Assembly (NCBI GenBank): GCA_026390135.1
Contig: JAPLGN010000022.1
Coordinates: 62,001 to 126,000, forward strand
DNA from: Campylobacterales bacterium
GTDB taxonomy: Bacteria; Campylobacterota; Campylobacteria; Campylobacterales; Sulfurimonadaceae
Length of the DNA stretch: 64,000 nucleotides
Reading direction: 5' to 3'
The notes beneath the pieces are model-generated. The model saw only the letters and a list, made by a program, of their open reading frames with translations, was not told where the DNA came from and ran no database searches. Positions within the stretch are counted from its first letter, which is position 1. Every line of letters starts with the position of its first letter. A program made the translations under genes and the position numbers. Positions 60,665-64,000 of the stretch are shown piece by piece.

Positions 60665-60691
60665 TAAAGTTTTTATTTTTTAGGGCGATTT
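60665..60691 (+). promoter_or_regulatory. Candidate sigma28 (FliA) promoter of the flagellar group
   Basis: TAAA (60665-60668) and GGCGATTT (60684-60691) are separated by the canonical 15 bases, close to the TAAA-N15-GCCGATAA consensus. It lies 49 bases before the flaG ATG. Confidence 0.6.
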
Positions 60692-60739
60692 AGTCTGTAG
60701 CAAAAATTGCTTTATAAAAAAAGACCAAGGAGTATTACC

Positions 60740-61129
60740 ATGGAAGTGTTACAATCAACCGCAAAAATGCAACAATCTCAAATGAACACACCAAAAGTTG
60801 CACAAGCACTACAATCTCAAAGTGTTCAAGAGATTCAAAAAGCACAGATTCATCAAGATAAAGTTGCTCAAAAAGAAACTGACAGTAAAACTGAAAAAGT
60901 AGGATCACAAGAGCAAATGGACAAGCTCATTGGTCAGCTAAACCATTCACTGGACCCTTTTAACACATCTTTACGTTTTGGTTTTGACAACACTTCTAAA
61001 GATTTTTACGTATCGGTTGTTGATACCCAAAGTAACCGTATGCTAAGACGCTTTCCGCTAGAGCAAGCAGAACAATTATTACCTAAAATGCAAGAAGTCA
61101 CAGGATTACTTTTCGACCATAAAGGCTAA
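60740..61129 (+). CDS. flaG: FlaG family flagellar protein
   Basis: A 129-residue FlaG protein. The Gln/Lys-rich N-terminal part leads into the conserved C-terminal domain: LNHSLDPFNTSLRFGFDNTSKDFYV, VVDTQSNRMLRRFP, LFDHKG. FlaG influences filament length. The ATG at 60740 is chosen because AAGGAG lies 8 bases upstream. fliS follows after 46 bases without the fliD gene that stands between them in Campylobacter jejuni. Confidence 0.93.
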   Translation: MEVLQSTAKMQQSQMNTPKVAQALQSQSVQEIQKAQIHQDKVAQKETDSKTEKVGSQEQMDKLIGQLNHSLDPFNTSLRFGFDNTSKDFYVSVVDTQSNRMLRRFPLEQAEQLLPKMQEVTGLLFDHKG

Positions 61130-61175
61130 GCAGCACTTTTCAGCACCATATTTTAAAATATTTAAGGAAACAAAT

Positions 61176-61553
61176 ATGTACAATAATAATTTAGCCTACA
61201 ACACTTATACTCAAAATAACGTCGGGGTAGAGTCACCTGAAAAATTAATTCAAATGATGTATGAGGGAGTTTTACGCTTCAACATGCAAGCGAAACGTTC
61301 TATTAATGAAGGAGATATTGAGCGGCGAACGTATTGGATTAATCGTTCAAATGCTGTATTTGCTGAACTTATTAATATTCTTGATTATAGTCAAGGCGAT
61401 ATTTCATATTATCTAGCAGGACTCTACCATTACCAGTTGCAACTTTTAATTGAAGCAAATATTCAAAATAATTCTGAAAAACTTGATGAAGTCAATCGTG
61501 TTATAAAAGGGCTTTTAGAAGCATGGAGAGAAAATGTCACCATGGCTCAATGA
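61176..61553 (+). CDS. fliS: Flagellin export chaperone FliS
   Basis: A 125-residue FliS, a helical chaperone that holds flagellin before export. The N terminus NLAYNTYTQNNVGVESPEKLIQMMYEGVLRF and the EGDIERRTYWINRSNAVFAELINILDYSQGDIS stretch are typical. It overlaps the next gene by 20 bases. Confidence 0.95.
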   Translation: MYNNNLAYNTYTQNNVGVESPEKLIQMMYEGVLRFNMQAKRSINEGDIERRTYWINRSNAVFAELINILDYSQGDISYYLAGLYHYQLQLLIEANIQNNSEKLDEVNRVIKGLLEAWRENVTMAQ

Positions 61554-61794
61554 TCTTAAAAAAGCGATAATTCTCCAAGATATCCAAAAGCTTGATTCAT
61601 TATTAGATCAAACACCTCAATTTACTTCTCTTCTTGATATGGAAGAGGCAGCATACCTTCTTCTTAATGCTAAAACATTATTGGAGAGCGAACGTTCATT
61701 AGCTCTTCATTCCCTCTCGCAACTCAAAAATACCATTGATTTTCTCAAAGCTACTGAAAATATAACTGCTTCTTCTATCAATCTCAAACTTTAA
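61534..61794 (+). CDS. Small FliT-like helical protein
   Basis: An 86-residue helical protein directly after fliS, starting inside its 3' end. It fits the size and position of FliT (the chaperone of the filament cap FliD), but the sequence shows no clear motif, so the name is tentative. Its promoter is that of the flaG group. Confidence 0.65.
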   Translation: MSPWLNDLKKAIILQDIQKLDSLLDQTPQFTSLLDMEEAAYLLLNAKTLLESERSLALHSLSQLKNTIDFLKATENITASSINLKL

Positions 61795-61814
61795 CCGTTA
61801 TCTCATCTATTTTT

Positions 61815-61823
61815 TGCTAAAAT
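61815..61823 (+). promoter_or_regulatory. Extended -10 of the argG operon promoter
   Basis: TGCTAAAAT, an extended -10, lies 47 bases before the argG ATG. No strong -35 is visible. A nearer TATACT at 61853-61858 is too close to the ATG to be useful. Confidence 0.45.
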
Positions 61824-61869
61824 CGCCCCATTTACTTCACGCACGTGGAAAATATACTCATAGGATAGA

Positions 61870-63090
61870 ATGATGAAAAAAGAGGTTAAAAAAGTCGTAC
61901 TCGCGTATTCAGGTGGTTTGGATACCAGCGTTATCCTCAAATGGCTTCAAGATGAATACAAATGTGAGGTTGTCACGTTTACTGCTGATATTGGCCAAGG
62001 TGAAGAAGTAGAACCGGCTCGCGCAAAAGCGATTAGTCTCGGTATCAAACCTGAAAATATTTACATCGAAGATCTCCGTGAAGAATTTGTCCGCGATTAC
62101 GTATTCCCAATGTTTCGTGCCAACGCTATCTATGAGGGGGAATACCTTCTTGGGACGTCTATCGCACGTCCACTGATTGCTAAACGCCAAGCAGAAATTG
62201 CTCGTATTACTGGAGCAGACGCTGTTAGTCATGGAGCAACAGGAAAAGGGAATGATCAAGTCCGTTTTGAAATGGGATACTTAGGACAAAACAGTGCTTT
62301 AACTATCATTGCACCATGGCGCGAGTGGGAGCTTAATTCACGAGAAAAACTTCTAGCCTATGCAGCAGAACATGGTATTAAAATCGAAATGAGCGGAACC
62401 AAATCTCCCTATTCTATGGATGCCAATCTCTTACATATTTCGTATGAAGGTGGAATACTAGAAGATCCTGCATCCGAGCCTGAAGAGAGCATGTGGCGCT
62501 GGACAACTTCTCCGGAAAATGCACCTGACGAGAGTGAATACATTGAAATTGGCTACGAAAAAGGTGATCCAATTACCCTAAATGGCAAATCCCTATCTCC
62601 AGCTGTGATGCTAGAACAGCTCAATATTATTGCAGGTCGTCATGGAATCGGACGTGCCGATATTGTTGAAAATCGTTTTGTCGGAATGAAAAGCCGTGGA
62701 TGTTATGAAACACCAGGTGGAACCGTCATGCTCAAAGCTCACCGCGCTATCGAATCTTTAACCTTAGATCGTGAAGAAGCACACCTCAAAGACGAGCTTA
62801 TGCCACGCTATGCAAAACTTATTTATAATGGTTTTTGGTTTGCACCAGAGCGTGAAATGCTGCAAGCCGCTATCGATAAAACTCAGCAAAACGTTCGCGG
62901 AACCGTTCGTTTGAAACTCTACAAAGGTAATATTATGGTTGTTGGACGCAGCTCTGACATCTCTCTTTTTAACCCTGAGTACTGTACTTTTGAAGAAGAT
63001 TCTGTCTATGACCAAAAAGATGCAGGAGGGTTTATTAAACTCAATGCATTGCGCTTCATTATCGCTGGAAAAGCACGAAAAAATAAATAA
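61870..63090 (+). CDS. argG: Argininosuccinate synthase
   Basis: A 406-residue ATP-dependent ligase joining citrulline and aspartate. The ATP PP-motif is [13 protein letters not shown], followed by [15 protein letters not shown] and IAPWREWEL, and the C-terminal tetramerisation helix is complete. Two ATGs are adjacent (61870, 61873). It precedes the FTR-rhodanese gene by 13 bases. Confidence 0.98.
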   Translation: MMKKEVKKVVLAYSGGLDTSVILKWLQDEYKCEVVTFTADIGQGEEVEPARAKAISLGIKPENIYIEDLREEFVRDYVFPMFRANAIYEGEYLLGTSIARPLIAKRQAEIARITGADAVSHGATGKGNDQVRFEMGYLGQNSALTIIAPWREWELNSREKLLAYAAEHGIKIEMSGTKSPYSMDANLLHISYEGGILEDPASEPEESMWRWTTSPENAPDESEYIEIGYEKGDPITLNGKSLSPAVMLEQLNIIAGRHGIGRADIVENRFVGMKSRGCYETPGGTVMLKAHRAIESLTLDREEAHLKDELMPRYAKLIYNGFWFAPEREMLQAAIDKTQQNVRGTVRLKLYKGNIMVVGRSSDISLFNPEYCTFEEDSVYDQKDAGGFIKLNALRFIIAGKARKNK

Positions 63091-63103
63091 TAAAGGATAA
63101 AAA

Positions 63104-63844
63104 ATGAGCATTATCAAAATAGATATGAATTCACCTGAGTTTCAGGCTGAACTTGAAAAGACAATTAAATTTACAGATAAAGTAGTTAAACAGTTTGACT
63201 GGGTTTATAATCCTCATTCTGAAATTAACGAGGGGGTTCAAATGGGACTCGCTCGTAATAAAATGATGTACAGCAAGCGATTTTGTCCTTGTTATATGGT
63301 CGAAGAAATTGATGGTGTTTATAAAAGCAGTGACAATAGACTCTGCCCTTGTGCGCCAGCTATTGAAAAAGAAATCCCTGAAGAGGGTGTCTGTCACTGT
63401 CAAATCTTCTGTACGCCACAATACGCAGCGTCTTTGATGAAATCAGAAGAAATCGAAACCGTTGCCCATCAACATTCACGAGGTCTGACAACAGAAGAAT
63501 GCGAATTTTTACTTCAAAAACGAAATATTGATTCAGACGAGCTAATCTCTCTCTTTGAAGCGCGCGAACTTGGAATGGTAACTTTTAAACTCGTTGATGT
63601 ACGTGAATGGATGGAATGGAAATCAGGACGTATTGAAGGGGCTGATGTTCTAATCCCTACTAGCAGTTTTTTTCAAACTCTTAACGAAGCTGAACTAAAA
63701 AATGATGATAACATTATTGTTTATTGCCACGTTGGTAGTCGAAGTGCTCACTGTCAACGTATCTTAACTGATATGGGCTTCACGAAAGTGTCTAACCTCG
63801 CTCACGGGATTGTCAGCTTTAACGGTAAAATTATCCGCGGCTAA
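63104..63844 (+). CDS. Ferredoxin-thioredoxin reductase catalytic domain fused to rhodanese
   Basis: A 246-residue two-domain protein. Residues about 1-115 are an FTR catalytic-type domain with the three Cys motifs CPC (61-63), CPC (81-83) and CHC (97-99), which bind a 4Fe-4S cluster next to a redox disulfide; an extra Cys is at 103. Residues about 155-246 are a rhodanese domain with the active Cys208 in VYCHVGSRSA. The FTR part could receive electrons from ferredoxin and reduce a thiol or persulfide handled by the rhodanese. It is probably cotranscribed with argG. Confidence 0.9.
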   Translation: MSIIKIDMNSPEFQAELEKTIKFTDKVVKQFDWVYNPHSEINEGVQMGLARNKMMYSKRFCPCYMVEEIDGVYKSSDNRLCPCAPAIEKEIPEEGVCHCQIFCTPQYAASLMKSEEIETVAHQHSRGLTTEECEFLLQKRNIDSDELISLFEARELGMVTFKLVDVREWMEWKSGRIEGADVLIPTSSFFQTLNEAELKNDDNIIVYCHVGSRSAHCQRILTDMGFTKVSNLAHGIVSFNGKIIRG

Positions 63845-63847
63845 TAA

Positions 63848-63867
63848 TTTGTTTCGAAAGAAACAAA
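63848..63867 (+). terminator. Hairpin with GAAA tetraloop after the FTR-rhodanese gene
   Basis: An 8-bp perfect stem TTTGTTTC/GAAACAAA closed by a GAAA tetraloop, starting 4 bases after the stop codon. Only a short CTTTAG follows, so termination may be partial. Confidence 0.45.
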
Positions 63868-63892
63868 CTTTAGTACCATCGCGGTTAGCGCG

Positions 63893-63949
63893 GCCTAAGG
63901 AATTCGGTGTACCCCCTCGGGTATTATTCCTTGGGCGTTCAAAATTGAA
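63893..63949 (+). promoter_or_regulatory. Structured leader of rplI
   Basis: An 11-bp stem GCCTAAGGAAT/ATTCCTTGGGC (63893-63903 with 63926-63936, one G-T pair) encloses a smaller hairpin TACCC-CCTC-GGGTA (63910-63923). A second palindrome TTCAAAATTGAA (63938-63949) abuts and overlaps the GAAGG ribosome site. There is no T-tract, so this is more likely a leader or autoregulatory RNA than a terminator. Confidence 0.55.
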
Positions 63950-63958
63950 GGTATCATT

Positions 63959-64000
63959 ATGAAAGTATTATTAAGTAAAGACGTCAAGGGTGTCGGTAAA
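63959..64000 (+). CDS. rplI: Ribosomal protein bL9 (5' end only)
   Basis: Only 14 codons are in the window, MKVLLSKDVKGVGK, which match the highly conserved N terminus of L9. The ribosome site GAAGG is 7 bases before the ATG. The rest lies beyond the window end. Confidence 0.85.
   Translation, partial: MKVLLSKDVKGVGK

Overview
The window reads as a chromosomal segment of an AT-rich, flagellated, Gram-negative member of the Campylobacterota (former Epsilonproteobacteria). It most resembles the Sulfurimonas/Sulfuricurvum group; the genus is an inference from gene content and protein style. Supporting signs are the tandem b'-b-delta-alpha-gamma-beta-epsilon ATP synthase operon with parA/parB and birA upstream and tolQRAB-pal downstream, the HQWRQPL-type histidine kinase with a 7TMR-DISM sensor, the flaG/fliS genes and the 4Fe-4S-thiol style redox genes. 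There is no rRNA, phage, insertion sequence or CRISPR array. Coding density is very high and many neighbours overlap by 4 bases (ATGA), so most genes lie in long operons.

Layout. 1-6060 (minus) is an operon of dapC-like aminotransferase, an unknown gene, a nucleotidyltransferase/HEPN pair, murC, a small membrane protein and mutS2 (cut by the window edge). 6108-7852 holds a secreted polysaccharide deacetylase, an Ala-rich lipoprotein with a strong promoter and terminator, and a cytochrome c lipoprotein. 7917-13756 (minus) is metY, a broken metX, xseB, a nitrilase-fold protein without catalytic residues, a sensor kinase and a ThiF-type E1 protein. 13857-19522 (minus) is ileS, a previously uncalled 39-residue membrane protein, gatA and guaB. 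19636-21212 is a cinA-family gene and four tRNAs (Lys, Glu, Val, Asp). 21270-25844 is small envelope genes, an AI-2E family transporter and lemA/DUF3137. 25847-27315 is a small AT-rich accessory patch with a Phd/VapC-type toxin-antitoxin pair. 27316-33447 carries yigZ, mutY, a TtcA-like protein, mtnN, an amidohydrolase, fabD, a Fis-type regulator and a SlyD-like isomerase.

33524-49559 (minus) is the core block: rplU-rpmA, then obgE-proB-fmt-birA-parA-parB, then the F1Fo stalk/F1 genes, then the Tol-Pal system. 49750-56643 has a heme-binding DUF3365 protein and a complete MarR-regulated RND efflux operon (regulator, adaptor, pump, outer-membrane lipoprotein), which looks compositionally a little richer in GC than its surroundings. 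56654-60628 has ridA, a periplasmic thioredoxin-fold protein, dapE, a PAS protein and an MFS transporter. 60740-61794 is a flagellar group (flaG, fliS, a FliT-like gene) behind a sigma28-type promoter, without fliD. 61870-64000 is argG, a ferredoxin-thioredoxin-reductase/rhodanese fusion and the start of rplI behind a strongly structured leader.

The most notable points are the internally deleted metX beside an intact metY, the catalytically empty nitrilase homologue, the FTR-rhodanese fusion, the hairpin leader of rplI, palindromic operators for the toxin-antitoxin and MarR operons, and the hidden small membrane gene between ileS and gatA. All assignments come from reading the sequence by eye; no database search was run.
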